Notes under the pieces: model-generated
Told to the model about the DNA's origin: nothing
Seen by the model: only the letters and a program-made list of their open reading frames with translations
Databases searched by the model: none
Origin: JADZAI01 sp046348585
GTDB taxonomy: Bacteria; Pseudomonadota; Alphaproteobacteria; Micropepsales; Micropepsaceae
DNA length: 64,000 bases
Direction: 5' to 3'
Assembly (NCBI GenBank): GCA_046348585.1
Contig: JAXMDZ010000003.1
Span: 124,001 to 188,000 of the forward strand
Shown: positions 1 through 11,079 of the stretch, piece by piece
Layout: the number at the start of each line of letters is the position of its first letter
How positions within the stretch are numbered: the stretch's first letter is position 1
Program-made: the position numbers and the translations under genes

Positions 1-815
1 TTCTCGGGCGCGAGCCCGATCTTGCGGGCGGTGGCGTCGAGAATGCGCTTGTTGGCCTGGTGGGGCACGAACCAGTCGATGTCGGCGGCGGTGAGGTGGT
101 TGGCCTCCAGCGCCGCCATGATCGCCCCGGAGATGTTGGTGACGGCGTGCTTGAAGACCTCACGGCCTTCCATGCGCAGGTGGCCGGTGGTCTGCGTGGT
201 CGAGGGGCCGCCATCGACATAGAGGAGGTTGCGCAGCCGCCCGTCGGAATAGAGATGGCTGGAGAGGACGCCGCGATCGGCGGCCGTGCCCTGCCCCTGC
301 CCGGCCCTCAGCACCAGCGCGCCCGCGCCGTCGCCGAAGAGGACGCAGGTCGTCCGGTCGGTCCAGTCGAGCAGGCGCGACATCGTTTCCGCGCCGACCA
401 CGAGGACGGTTTCGGCCTGGCCGACCTTGATGAAGTTGTCGGCGACGTTGAGGGCATAGACGAAGCCCGAGCAGACGGCCTGGATGTCGAAGGCGGCCCC
501 CCGTGTCATGCCGAGGCGGCGCTGGACGTGGGTGGCGGTCGCCGGAAACGTGTCGTCCGGGGTCGTCGTCGCCATGACGATGAGGTCGATCTCGGACGCC
601 GCGACGCCCGCCGCCGCCAGCGCCGCTTCCGACGCCTTCACGGCGAGGTCGGAGGTCGTCTCGCCGTCGGCCGCCATGCGGCGTTCGGAGATGCCGGTGC
701 GCTCGACGATCCATTCGTCGCTGGTGTCGACCATCCGGGCAAGGTCGGCGTTGGTGACGATCCGTTCGGGCAGATAGGCGCCCGTGCCCGCGACGATGGA
801 CCTGCGAATGCTCAT
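1..815 (-). CDS. fabH: 3-oxoacyl-ACP synthase III, C-terminus cut by window edge
   Basis: Condenses an acyl-CoA primer with malonyl-ACP to start fatty-acid synthesis in the cytoplasm. The 271 visible residues read from MSIRRSIVAGTGAYLPE. The catalytic cysteine lies in AVCSGFVYAL (about residue 115) and the catalytic histidine in VPHQANKRI near the left edge. About 50 C-terminal residues are missing because the gene runs off the window, not because it is broken. Its ATG overlaps the plsX stop (ATGA), so the two are translationally coupled, and the order rpmF-plsX-fabH is a classic operon. The call is secure from motifs and context. Confidence 0.96.
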   Translation of the reverse strand, partial: MSIRRSIVAGTGAYLPERIVTNADLARMVDTSDEWIVERTGISERRMAADGETTSDLAVKASEAALAAAGVAASEIDLIVMATTTPDDTFPATATHVQRRLGMTRGAAFDIQAVCSGFVYALNVADNFIKVGQAETVLVVGAETMSRLLDWTDRTTCVLFGDGAGALVLRAGQGQGTAADRGVLSSHLYSDGRLRNLLYVDGGPSTTQTTGHLRMEGREVFKHAVTNISGAIMAALEANHLTAADIDWFVPHQANKRILDATARKIGLAPE

Positions 816-1906
816 GCGGGCGGCGCGGCCTCGGGAGCCGGTTCGTCCGGCGCGGCAGGCGCGATGCGGGAGAGGACGCCGGAGACGCCCTTGATGTCGT
901 CGGCGATGCGCTGGACCATGTTCTGCTTGGCCATGTCGACCGCCATGTCGATGGCGGCGGCGAAGCCGATGCCGTCGGTGCCGCCGTGGCTCTTCACCAC
1001 GATGCCGTTGAGGCCGAGGAAGACGCCGCCATTGACGCTGCGCGGGTCCATGCGGGCCTTGAGCACGCGGAACGCGCCGCCCGCGAGGAAGGCCCCGATC
1101 TTGGTCAGCAGCGAACGCTTCAGCGCCTCGCGCAGATAGAACGAGACGAGCTTGGCGGTGCCTTCGGCGGCCTTGAGGGCGATGTTGCCGGTGAAGCCGT
1201 CGGTCACCACGACATCGACCGTGCCGGCGCTGATGTCGTCGCCCTCGACGAAGCCGGCGAAGGCGATGTCGAGGCCGGCGTCGCGCAGGGTCTGGGCGGC
1301 GGCCTTGACCTGTTCGTTGCCCTTGACCTCTTCGCTGCCGATGTTGAGGAGGCCGACCGAGGGCGTCTTGAGGCCGAACACGGCGCGCGCGAAGGCCGCG
1401 CCCATGACGCCGAAATCGACGAGGTGGCGGGCTTCGGAGCCGACATTCGCGCCGACGTCGAGCACGACGCTCTGCCCGTGCATGGTCGGCCACAGCGCCG
1501 CGATGGCGGGCCGCGCGATGCCGTCGAGCGCGCGGAGCTGGAACTTGGACATCGCCATCAGCGCGCCGGTGTTGCCGGCCGAGACGGCGCCGGCGGCTTC
1601 GCCGGCCTTGACCGATTCGAGGGCGCGCCACATCGACGTCTCGCGTCCGCGGCGCAGCGCCTGGCTGGGCTTGTCGTCCATGCCGACGACATCGGGGGCG
1701 TGGCGGATCTCGGTGGCGGCGATCAGGCCGCCGTCGCCGGCCATCAGCCGTTCGAGTTCGCCCTTGTCGCCATGCAGAAGGAAGCGCACGCCCGGATGCC
1801 GGATGCGCGCGATGTCGATGCCGTCGAGCACCGCGCCGGGCGCGTTGTCGCCGCCCATCGCGTCGATCGACAGGACCAACTGGCCGGTCTTGGGCGCATC
1901 TGCCAT
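812..1906 (-). CDS. plsX: Phosphate acyltransferase PlsX
   Basis: Makes acyl-phosphate from acyl-ACP, the first committed donor for phospholipid synthesis by the PlsX/PlsY route. It is a peripheral membrane enzyme. The 364-residue product has the family N-terminus LSIDAMGGDNAP (about residues 12-23), the GAVSAGNTGALMAM segment and a normal length, plus a short Ala/Pro-rich C-terminal tail. It lies between rpmF (20 bases upstream) and fabH, whose start overlaps its stop. The cluster ties membrane lipid synthesis to a ribosomal protein gene, as in many Proteobacteria. Confidence 0.96.
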   Translation of the reverse strand: MADAPKTGQLVLSIDAMGGDNAPGAVLDGIDIARIRHPGVRFLLHGDKGELERLMAGDGGLIAATEIRHAPDVVGMDDKPSQALRRGRETSMWRALESVKAGEAAGAVSAGNTGALMAMSKFQLRALDGIARPAIAALWPTMHGQSVVLDVGANVGSEARHLVDFGVMGAAFARAVFGLKTPSVGLLNIGSEEVKGNEQVKAAAQTLRDAGLDIAFAGFVEGDDISAGTVDVVVTDGFTGNIALKAAEGTAKLVSFYLREALKRSLLTKIGAFLAGGAFRVLKARMDPRSVNGGVFLGLNGIVVKSHGGTDGIGFAAAIDMAVDMAKQNMVQRIADDIKGVSGVLSRIAPAAPDEPAPEAAPPA

Positions 1907-1927
1907 AGCGCGCGCCGCCTGCCGCCG

Positions 1928-2107
1928 TTAGTCGGAGGCCGCGACGACCTCACGGCCATCGTAATGGCCGCACTTGGCGCAGACGTGGTGGGGCCGCTTC
2001 TGCTCGCCGCAGTTCGAGCACTCAGCATACGCCACCGGCGTCAGCGCGTGGTGCGAACGGCGCATGTTGCGCCGCGACGGCGAGGTTTTCCTTTTAGGGA
2101 CCGCCAT
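1928..2107 (-). CDS. rpmF: 50S ribosomal protein L32
   Basis: A 59-residue protein of the large ribosomal subunit, beginning MAVPKRKTSPSRRNMRRSHH. The basic N-terminus is followed by two CxxC-type pairs (CSNCG and CAKCG) that usually bind zinc, so this is the zinc-binding form. It lies between the DUF177 gene, 138 bases upstream, and plsX. The 138-base upstream gap probably holds its promoter, but I see no clear -35/-10 there. The length and cysteine spacing make the call firm. Confidence 0.95.
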   Translation of the reverse strand: MAVPKRKTSPSRRNMRRSHHALTPVAYAECSNCGEQKRPHHVCAKCGHYDGREVVAASD

Positions 2108-2245
2108 GGGTCTCTCTCCAAATCAGTCCTGCAACGCGCTCGATCCGACGCCGTCTGGCGGCGTCCTCGTTCGGGGCGCGAAGGAGGGGGGTGTCAAATC
2201 AGGCGCGGGATATGCCCCGAAAAGGCCCTGCCGCGCAAGGACCAA

Positions 2246-2806
2246 TTAGGACGGGTTCCCGGACTGTTCCTTAAGCTGGGCGAGGACCGCGAAGGGGTTG
2301 GGTTTTTCGTCCGTCCCGCCCTCCCCGCCCGGGGGCGGTTCGAGCACGGCGTCGGGCTTGCGGGGGAAATCCGGCACCGCCAGCGACAATTCCTCGGCCG
2401 CAAGCGCGCCGATATCGATTCCCTGCGGCCGCCATTCGCCCGGCTCCTCGGTGTCGAGATCGACCACCACGTCGCCGCCGCTTTCCTCCTCGCGGCTGGG
2501 CGCGCGCCCCGCCGGCTTACGGAACCGGCCGGAAACCGGGCCTGAGAGGACCTGGCGGAAGGGTTCGAGCGAGACGCCGCAGACCAGCTCCACATCCGCT
2601 TCGAACGTGCCGGACACCGCCGCTTCCTCGGCCGAGGTGCGCTCGACCGTGAGGTCGGCGTCGAAACGGGCGAGCGAGGGCAGGTCCAGCCAGGCCGCAA
2701 GCCGGGCGCATTCCTCGGGCGTCGCCTCGATTTTGTGACGCGAGCGGACCGCGCCCCGTTCGGCCGGGTCGATCCAGCGATGAAACCGGGCTTCGGGAAC
2801 CGTCAT
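2246..2806 (-). CDS. DUF177 (YceD-like) protein
   Basis: A 186-residue acidic protein of the DUF177/YceD family, which is typically encoded just upstream of rpmF and has been linked to 23S rRNA or ribosome maturation. Visible family features are the central CGVSLEPF segment after an acidic stretch, the VDLDTEEP-like acidic patch, and the C-terminal NPFAVLAQLK motif. Its ATG overlaps the stop of the upstream cytochrome bc1 chaperone gene by four bases, implying coupled translation. The exact biochemical role cannot be read from the sequence. Confidence 0.88.
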   Translation of the reverse strand: MTVPEARFHRWIDPAERGAVRSRHKIEATPEECARLAAWLDLPSLARFDADLTVERTSAEEAAVSGTFEADVELVCGVSLEPFRQVLSGPVSGRFRKPAGRAPSREEESGGDVVVDLDTEEPGEWRPQGIDIGALAAEELSLAVPDFPRKPDAVLEPPPGGEGGTDEKPNPFAVLAQLKEQSGNPS

Positions 2807-3378
2807 GCCGCCACCTCCGCCGGATCGACCGGCCGTTCGCCGAGATCCCCCGCCCCGAACCGCGCCAGCGGCAGAGCCTCCAGCGCCGGCGCCTCTGCCA
2901 TCGCGAAGCGGGCGAGACGGCGCGCGCCGTCGCCGCCGGGCGCGGTTCCGCGATAGACGTTGCGCAGGATGGCGTCTTCGAGCGCCGCGCCATCCCCGGC
3001 GCGGATCGCGGCGTCATAAGCGGCGGCGCGGCCGATATAGGCCTTGCCCATGGTCTTGACCCGGCGCGGGATACCGTTGTCGCCCACCCCCAGCGAGCGC
3101 AGCGCGTCATCGAAGGCCGAGAACATGAGATCGAGCGTGTCCTGGGCGAGGATCGCCCCCTCCGCGCCCTTGGTCCCGAGCGCCCGGAAGGCCAGCGAGC
3201 CGTAGAGCGCCATGAGATCGAAGCGCCCGTCGAGCGTGTCCGGCACGCCGAGATCGGCATAGAAAACCGGCCGCCGGGCCTGCGCCGTCACGGCCGCCAG
3301 CAGCCGGTCGGCGCGGCGGCGGCGTTCGTTCGATCCGAACAGGGAGGCGAAAATGGCGCGCACTGTCTTGCGGGCCAC
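2803..3378 (-). CDS. Ubiquinol-cytochrome c chaperone (CBP3 family)
   Basis: A 191-residue homologue of mitochondrial Cbp3/UQCC1, assembly factors for cytochrome b of the bc1 complex. Recognisable segments are the helical start FASLFGSNERRRRADRLL, the YADLGVPDTLDGRFDLMALY region (about residues 41-60), and DLMFSAFDDALRSLGVGD, which together are diagnostic for the family. The longest reading starts at a GTG at 3378; a second in-frame GTG at 3363 is equally plausible and I cannot decide between them. It overlaps the downstream DUF177 gene, a common alphaproteobacterial arrangement, and diverges from bamE. Confidence 0.88.
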   Translation of the reverse strand: MARKTVRAIFASLFGSNERRRRADRLLAAVTAQARRPVFYADLGVPDTLDGRFDLMALYGSLAFRALGTKGAEGAILAQDTLDLMFSAFDDALRSLGVGDNGIPRRVKTMGKAYIGRAAAYDAAIRAGDGAALEDAILRNVYRGTAPGGDGARRLARFAMAEAPALEALPLARFGAGDLGERPVDPAEVAA

Positions 3379-3455
3379 GGGAGGCCCGTCCTTGAAATCG
3401 CTGCCCGAGGGGGGTAGGTCAAGCCGACGCTTCCCGTCAACAGCGAGTCAAACGT

Positions 3456-3944
3456 ATGACGTTCAGTTCAGGGCGCAAGGGTGCGCTCGGCGCGGCACTG
3501 GCGATCACTGCCCTCTCCGCCGCCGGCTGTCAGGCGACCGTGAACAATCGTGGCTATCTGCCGACGCCCGGCCTGACGGAGAGCATCCGCATCGGCGTCG
3601 ACACCAAGGCGACGATCCAGGCGGCGCTCGGTTCGCCCTCGGCCTCCGGAACGTTCAACGACGACGTCTGGTATTACATTTCCAGCAAGCAGGAAGACTA
3701 CCTCTTCTTCTATCCCGAAGAGGTCGAGCGTCAGGTGGTGGCGATCAATTTCGGCCCCGACCAGACGGTCGCGTCGGTCAAGACGCTGGGCCTGGAAGAC
3801 GGGCGCGAGGTCGCGTTCAGCGACCGCGAAACCCCGGCGCGCGGCCGCGAGCTGACCTTCCTGCAGCAGATCTTCGGCAATGTCGGACGCGGTTCGCCGA
3901 TCTCCGGCTCCGACGAGTCGCAGGACCCGCGCAACCGCCGCTGA
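3456..3944 (+). CDS. bamE: Outer-membrane assembly lipoprotein BamE (SmpA/OmlA)
   Basis: A 162-residue lipoprotein subunit of the BAM complex that folds outer-membrane beta-barrels. The N-terminus has a basic head, a hydrophobic stretch and a lipobox ending SAAGC (Cys25). The SmpA/OmlA core follows, with GVDTKATIQAALGSPS and DDVWYYISSKQ, and then a disordered C-terminal tail with no further domain. No strong Shine-Dalgarno precedes the ATG. The gene diverges from the bc1 chaperone and converges on coaD with nine bases between stops. Position beside DUF177 and rpmF is typical of the class. Confidence 0.92.
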   Translation: MTFSSGRKGALGAALAITALSAAGCQATVNNRGYLPTPGLTESIRIGVDTKATIQAALGSPSASGTFNDDVWYYISSKQEDYLFFYPEEVERQVVAINFGPDQTVASVKTLGLEDGREVAFSDRETPARGRELTFLQQIFGNVGRGSPISGSDESQDPRNRR

Positions 3945-3953
3945 GGCGGGTTT

Positions 3954-4460
3954 TCAGCCCTTGGCGCGTTCGGCGATGCGCTTCAGCACGCGCTCGGCGA
4001 CATAGGGCGAGGTGAACTGCGAGATATTGCCGCCGAGCGTGGCGATCTCCTTCACCAGCTTGGACGCGATCGCCTGGTTCATCGGTTCGGCCATCAGGAA
4101 CACCGTCTCGACCTCGTTGTTGAGGCGCATGTTCATGCCGACCATCTGGAACTCGTATTCGAAGTCGCTGACCGCGCGCAGGCCGCGCACGATCATCTGC
4201 GCGCCGACTTCCTCGGCGAACTGCATCAGCAGCGACTTGAAGGGCCGCACCTCGATGGTCGCCTGGCCGCGCAGGCGCTCCGCTTCGTGGCGGACCATCT
4301 CGACGCGCTCCTCAAGCGAGAACATCGGACCCTTGCCTTCGTTGATGGCGACGCCGATGACGAGATGATCGACGAGCTTCACCGCGCGGCGAATGATGTC
4401 GAGATGGCCGTTCGTGATCGGATCGAACGTGCCCGGATACAGGCCCACACGTCTGGTCAT
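3954..4460 (-). CDS. coaD: Phosphopantetheine adenylyltransferase
   Basis: Transfers AMP from ATP to 4'-phosphopantetheine, the penultimate step of coenzyme A synthesis. The 168-residue protein starts MTRRVGLYPGTFDPITNGHLD, which carries the nucleotidyltransferase TxGH-type motif (TNGHLD). It continues with VRGLRAVSDFEYEFQM and ISQFTSPYVAERV, both family signatures. Length is standard. It follows gyrA in the same direction with a 92-base gap, so it could be co-transcribed with gyrA or have its own promoter. The ssb-gyrA-coaD order recurs in Alphaproteobacteria. Confidence 0.96.
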   Translation of the reverse strand: MTRRVGLYPGTFDPITNGHLDIIRRAVKLVDHLVIGVAINEGKGPMFSLEERVEMVRHEAERLRGQATIEVRPFKSLLMQFAEEVGAQMIVRGLRAVSDFEYEFQMVGMNMRLNNEVETVFLMAEPMNQAIASKLVKEIATLGGNISQFTSPYVAERVLKRIAERAKG

Positions 4461-4552
4461 GCTGGTTCCCCCGCGGCGGACGTTGCCGATCCCGCGAAGA
4501 CTACCTAGCCGAGAAAAGGCCGTCTCTCCAGAGGGTTATGATTACGCCAGCG

Positions 4553-7294
<2,742 letters not shown>

Positions 7295-7320
7295 GCGAAA
7301 TCGGTCCTCAGACGGTTAAA

Positions 7321-7351
7321 GGCGCGCCGCCGGGAAGGCCCGGGACGCGCC
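7321..7351 (-). other. GC-rich stem-loop in the gyrA leader
   Basis: An imperfect inverted repeat pairing GGCGCG with CGCGCC and, inside, CCGGG with CCCGG around an AAGG loop. It lies between the predicted gyrA transcription start and the ATG. On the minus strand it is followed by TTTAAC, so it could also end transcripts coming from ssb. The two readings are not exclusive. Confidence 0.4.
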
Positions 7352-7365
7352 GGAATCGAAGGCCC

Positions 7366-7396
7366 ATTTATACGCGGAAAGAAGGCCGCAAACCAA
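7366..7396 (-). promoter_or_regulatory. Candidate sigma-70-type promoter of gyrA
   Basis: On the minus strand a TTGGTT hexamer (7396-7391) is followed after 18 bases by TATAAA (7372-7367). This would start transcription near 7360, giving a leader of roughly 65 bases that contains the stem-loop at 7321-7351. It is an eye match only, in a GC-rich genome where AT-rich hexamers are uncommon. Confidence 0.42.
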
Positions 7397-7470
7397 GGAC
7401 TTAGAGCGGGATTGCGGCCGTCCGCGCGAAGAGATTTCGGACCCCCGCGCGCAAGCTCGGCCAGCCGCCC

Positions 7471-7956
7471 TCAGAACGGGATTTCGTCGTCCAGATCGGC
7501 CGAATAGTCGCGTCCGCCGCCGCCACCGCCGGAGCTGCGGCCGCCGCCGCCGCCATAGGAGCGCTCGCCGCCACCGCCGCCGCCCGAGGCGCCGCCGCCG
7601 TCGCCGCGGCCGCCCAGCATGGTCAGCTCGCCGCGGAACTTCTGGAGCACGATTTCGGTCGAGTATTTCTCCTGCCCGTCCTTGTCGGTCCATTTGCGGG
7701 TCTGGAGCTGGCCCTCGATGTAAACCGTCGAGCCCTTCTTGAGGTATTGCTCGGCGACCTTGGCCAATTGTTCGTTGAAGATCACGACGCGGTGCCACTC
7801 GGTCTTTTCCTTGCGCTCGCCGGTGGCCTTGTCGCGCCAGGATTCCGAAGTGGCGATCCGCAGGTTCACGACCTTGTCGCCCGAGTTCATGGACCGCACT
7901 TCCGGGTCCGCGCCCAGATTGCCCACGAGAATGACCTTGTTGACGCTGCCCGCCAT
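7471..7956 (-). CDS. ssb: Single-stranded DNA-binding protein
   Basis: Coats single-stranded DNA during replication, repair and recombination. The protein has an N-terminal OB fold (MAGSVNKVILVGNLGADPEV, then WHRVVIFNEQLA and GSTVYIEGQLQTRKW), a long Gly-rich linker and the acidic tip DLDDEIPF that recruits partner proteins. I chose the ATG at 7956 because it opens the standard MAGSVNK start; a GTG nine bases upstream in frame would add three residues. It diverges from uvrA across a LexA-type operator, an arrangement also seen in E. coli. Confidence 0.96.
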   Translation of the reverse strand: MAGSVNKVILVGNLGADPEVRSMNSGDKVVNLRIATSESWRDKATGERKEKTEWHRVVIFNEQLAKVAEQYLKKGSTVYIEGQLQTRKWTDKDGQEKYSTEIVLQKFRGELTMLGGRGDGGGASGGGGGGERSYGGGGGRSSGGGGGGRDYSADLDDEIPF

Positions 7957-8060
7957 TGTTCCCACTTTCCGTAATGCGCCAGGACGATAGAAGCGCCGTT
8001 AAATCACAGCGACCCTCCGCCTTCACCATCCGATTTCCGGGCTTTCGCTCAGCCCGGATC

Positions 8061-8075
8061 GTTCCTACTATGTTC
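8061..8075 (+). promoter_or_regulatory. LexA operator (GTTC-N7-GTTC) between ssb and uvrA
   Basis: The sequence GTTC-CTACTAT-GTTC is an exact match to the direct-repeat SOS box of Alphaproteobacteria. It overlaps a TACTAT -10-like hexamer (8066-8071) for uvrA. For ssb it overlaps the -10 region of a promoter whose -35 is TTGACC (8096-8091, minus strand). Repressor bound here could therefore block both divergent genes. A seven-base-pair hairpin (8037-8057) lies in the ssb leader. Confidence 0.82.
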
Positions 8076-8101
8076 TCACCCCAGAGATTCGGTCAAGCCC
8101 G

Positions 8102-11011
8102 GTGCACAAGTCGATTTCGGTTCGCGGCGCGCGCGAGCACAATCTGAAGAACGTCGATGTCGATCTGCCGCGCGACAGCCTGGTGGTGATCACCGGCCTG
8201 TCGGGGTCGGGCAAGTCGAGCCTCGCCTTCGACACGATCTACGCCGAGGGCCAGCGGCGCTATGTCGAGAGCCTCTCGGCCTATGCCCGCCAGTTCCTGG
8301 AGCTGATGCAGAAGCCGGACGTCGATCACATCGACGGCCTGTCGCCCGCCATCTCCATCGAGCAGAAGACGACCTCGCGCAATCCGCGTTCGACGGTCGG
8401 CACGGTCACCGAGATCTACGACTATCTGCGCCTGCTGTTCGCGCGGGTCGGCGTGCCCTACTCGCCCGCCACGGGCCTGCCCATCGAAAGCCAGACGGTC
8501 AGCCAGATGGTCGATCGGCTGATGGCGCTGCCCGAAGGGACGCGGCTGTTCCTGCTGGCCCCCATGGTGCGCGGCCGCAAGGGCGAGTATCGCAAGGAAC
8601 TGCTCGACCTTCAAAAGCGCGGTTTCCAGCGCGTGAAGGTGGACGGCGCGTTCCACGACATCGAGGCGGTTCCCCCGCTCGACAAAAAGAAGAAGCACGA
8701 CATCGAGGTCGTGGTGGACCGCGTGGCCATCCGCGACGGGCTGCAGCAGCGCCTGGCGGACTCCACCGAAACGGCGCTCGGCCTCGCCGACGGCATCCTG
8801 ATCGCCGAGTTCGCCGACCGGAAGGATGCGGCGGGCGAGCCGGAGCGGATGATCTTCTCCTCGCGCTTCGCCTGTCCGGTTTCGGGCTTCACCATCGACG
8901 AGATCGAGCCGCGCCTCTTTTCCTTCAATGCGCCGCAGGGGGCGTGCCCGAGCTGCGACGGGCTCGGCACGCAGATCTTCTTCGATCCCGAACTGGTGGT
9001 TCCCGACGAGAAGCTGTCGCTGCGCGAGGGAGCGATCGCGCCCTGGTCGCGCACCCAGACGCCCTCGCCCTATTACGCGCAGACGCTGGAGGCCATCGCC
9101 CGGCACTACAAGGCCTCGATGACCGCGCCATGGAAGGACCTCGCGCCCAAGGTGCGCGACGCGATCCTGCGCGGCACGGGGGCGGAGGCCATCGGTTTCG
9201 TCTATGACGACGGGCTGCGCCGCTACGAGACCAAGAAGGCCTTCGAAGGCGTCATCCCCAATCTCGACCGCCGCTGGAAGGACACCGATTCCGCCTGGGT
9301 GCGCGAGGAACTGGAGCGCTACCAGAACAACGCGCCGTGCGAGGCCTGCGGCGGTTTCCGCCTGAAGCCCGAGGCGCTGTCGGTGAAGATCGCCGGGCGG
9401 CATATCGGCGAGGTCTGCGATCTCTCCATCCGCAAGGCGGACGCCTGGTTCCGCGATCTCGACCCGAAGCTGACGGCCAAGCAGCGCGAGATCGCCACCC
9501 GCATTCTGAAGGAGATCCGCGAGCGGCTGCGCTTCCTCAACGATGTGGGCCTGGAATACCTGACGCTGTCGCGCAATTCGGGCACGCTGTCGGGCGGCGA
9601 GAGCCAGCGCATCCGTCTCGCCTCGCAGATCGGTTCCGGGCTGACGGGCGTGCTCTATGTGCTGGACGAGCCGTCCATCGGCCTGCATCAGCGCGACAAT
9701 GCGCGCCTGCTGGAGACGCTGAAGCGGCTGCGCGATCTCGGCAATACGGTGCTGGTGGTCGAGCACGACGAGGACGCGATCCGCCTCGCCGACTATGTGG
9801 TCGATATGGGGCCGGGGGCCGGCATCCATGGCGGCACGGTGGTGGCCGAGGGGCCGCTGGCGAAGATCCTGCAGAACCCGGACAGCCTGACCGGGCAGTA
9901 TCTCACCGGCTTCAGGCAGATCCCCCTGCCCGCCGCGCGGCGCAAGGCCGATCCGAAGCGCGCGATCCGCGTGGTCAACGCCAGCGGCAACAACCTGAAG
10001 AACGTGACGGCGGAGTTTCCGCTCGGCACCTTCACCTGCATCACCGGCGTCTCGGGCGGCGGCAAGTCGACGCTGGTCGTCGATACGCTCTACAAGGCGA
10101 CGGCGCGCAAGCTGAACGGGGCGCGCGAGAACCCCTCGCCGCACGCCCGCATCGAGGGCCTGGAGCATCTCGACAAGGTCATCGACATCGACCAGTCGCC
10201 CATCGGGCGCACGCCGCGCTCGAACCCCGCGACCTATACCGGCGCCTTCACCCCGATCCGCGACTGGTTCGCCGGCCTGCCCGAGGCCAAGGCGCGCGGC
10301 TACGGCCCCGGCCGGTTCTCGTTCAACGTCAAGGGCGGGCGCTGCGAGGCTTGCCAGGGCGACGGCGTCATCAAGATCGAGATGCACTTCCTGCCCGACG
10401 TCTATGTCCAGTGCGACGTCTGTAAGGGCCAGCGCTACAACCGCGAGACGCTGGAGGTGAAGTTCAAGGACAAGTCGATCGCCGACATCCTGGACATGAC
10501 CGTCGAGGACGCCGCCCAGTTCTTCAAGGCGGTGCCGAGCGTGCGCGAGAAGATGGAGACGCTGGAGCGCGTCGGACTCGGCTACATCAAGGTCGGCCAG
10601 CAGGCGACGACGCTGTCGGGCGGCGAGGCGCAGCGCATCAAGCTGTCGAAGGAGCTGTCGCGCCGGGCGACCGGGCGCACGCTCTACATCCTCGACGAGC
10701 CGACGACCGGCCTCCATTTCGAGGACGTGCGCAAGCTGCTGGAGGTGCTGCACGAGCTGGCCGACCAGGGCAACACGGTGATCGTGATCGAGCACAATCT
10801 GGAGGTCATCAAGACCGCCGACTGGGTGATCGACCTCGGCCCCGAAGGCGGCGACGGCGGCGGCGAGATCGTCGGCGCGGGCACGCCGGAGGATATCGCG
10901 GCCATTGCGCGCTCCTATACCGGGCAGTTCCTCAAACCCCTGCTGAAGCGCAAGGGCGGCGGGGCGGCCGCGACGCCGCCGGCCAAGGGAAAGCGCGCTG
11001 CCCGGGCGTGA
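8102..11011 (+). CDS. uvrA: Excinuclease ABC subunit A
   Basis: The damage-sensing ATPase of nucleotide-excision repair, 969 residues. It starts at a GTG (reading MHKSISVRGAREHNLKN). There are two ABC ATPase halves: Walker A GLSGSGKSSLAFD near the N-terminus and GVSGGGKSTLVVD near residue 645. Signature LSGGESQRIRLA and LSGGEAQRIKLS motifs and paired CxxC zinc modules (CPSCDGLG, CEACGGFR, CEACQGDG with CDVCKG) are all present. Length is normal. The LexA-type operator 27 bases upstream predicts SOS induction. The downstream amidase operon begins after 68 bases and is unrelated in function. Confidence 0.98.
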   Translation: MHKSISVRGAREHNLKNVDVDLPRDSLVVITGLSGSGKSSLAFDTIYAEGQRRYVESLSAYARQFLELMQKPDVDHIDGLSPAISIEQKTTSRNPRSTVGTVTEIYDYLRLLFARVGVPYSPATGLPIESQTVSQMVDRLMALPEGTRLFLLAPMVRGRKGEYRKELLDLQKRGFQRVKVDGAFHDIEAVPPLDKKKKHDIEVVVDRVAIRDGLQQRLADSTETALGLADGILIAEFADRKDAAGEPERMIFSSRFACPVSGFTIDEIEPRLFSFNAPQGACPSCDGLGTQIFFDPELVVPDEKLSLREGAIAPWSRTQTPSPYYAQTLEAIARHYKASMTAPWKDLAPKVRDAILRGTGAEAIGFVYDDGLRRYETKKAFEGVIPNLDRRWKDTDSAWVREELERYQNNAPCEACGGFRLKPEALSVKIAGRHIGEVCDLSIRKADAWFRDLDPKLTAKQREIATRILKEIRERLRFLNDVGLEYLTLSRNSGTLSGGESQRIRLASQIGSGLTGVLYVLDEPSIGLHQRDNARLLETLKRLRDLGNTVLVVEHDEDAIRLADYVVDMGPGAGIHGGTVVAEGPLAKILQNPDSLTGQYLTGFRQIPLPAARRKADPKRAIRVVNASGNNLKNVTAEFPLGTFTCITGVSGGGKSTLVVDTLYKATARKLNGARENPSPHARIEGLEHLDKVIDIDQSPIGRTPRSNPATYTGAFTPIRDWFAGLPEAKARGYGPGRFSFNVKGGRCEACQGDGVIKIEMHFLPDVYVQCDVCKGQRYNRETLEVKFKDKSIADILDMTVEDAAQFFKAVPSVREKMETLERVGLGYIKVGQQATTLSGGEAQRIKLSKELSRRATGRTLYILDEPTTGLHFEDVRKLLEVLHELADQGNTVIVIEHNLEVIKTADWVIDLGPEGGDGGGEIVGAGTPEDIAAIARSYTGQFLKPLLKRKGGGAAATPPAKGKRAARA

Positions 11012-11079
11012 CAAAGCGCCTGCGGCGGACCAATCTCCCCGCCCAGCGGGCCGCAGCGCCGCGCAGCTTGGGGAGAGAC

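Noticed and set aside
8093..11014. 973-codon minus-strand frame opposite uvrA
   Set aside because: uvrA on the plus strand has all ABC and zinc motifs; the opposite frame is low-complexity shadow.
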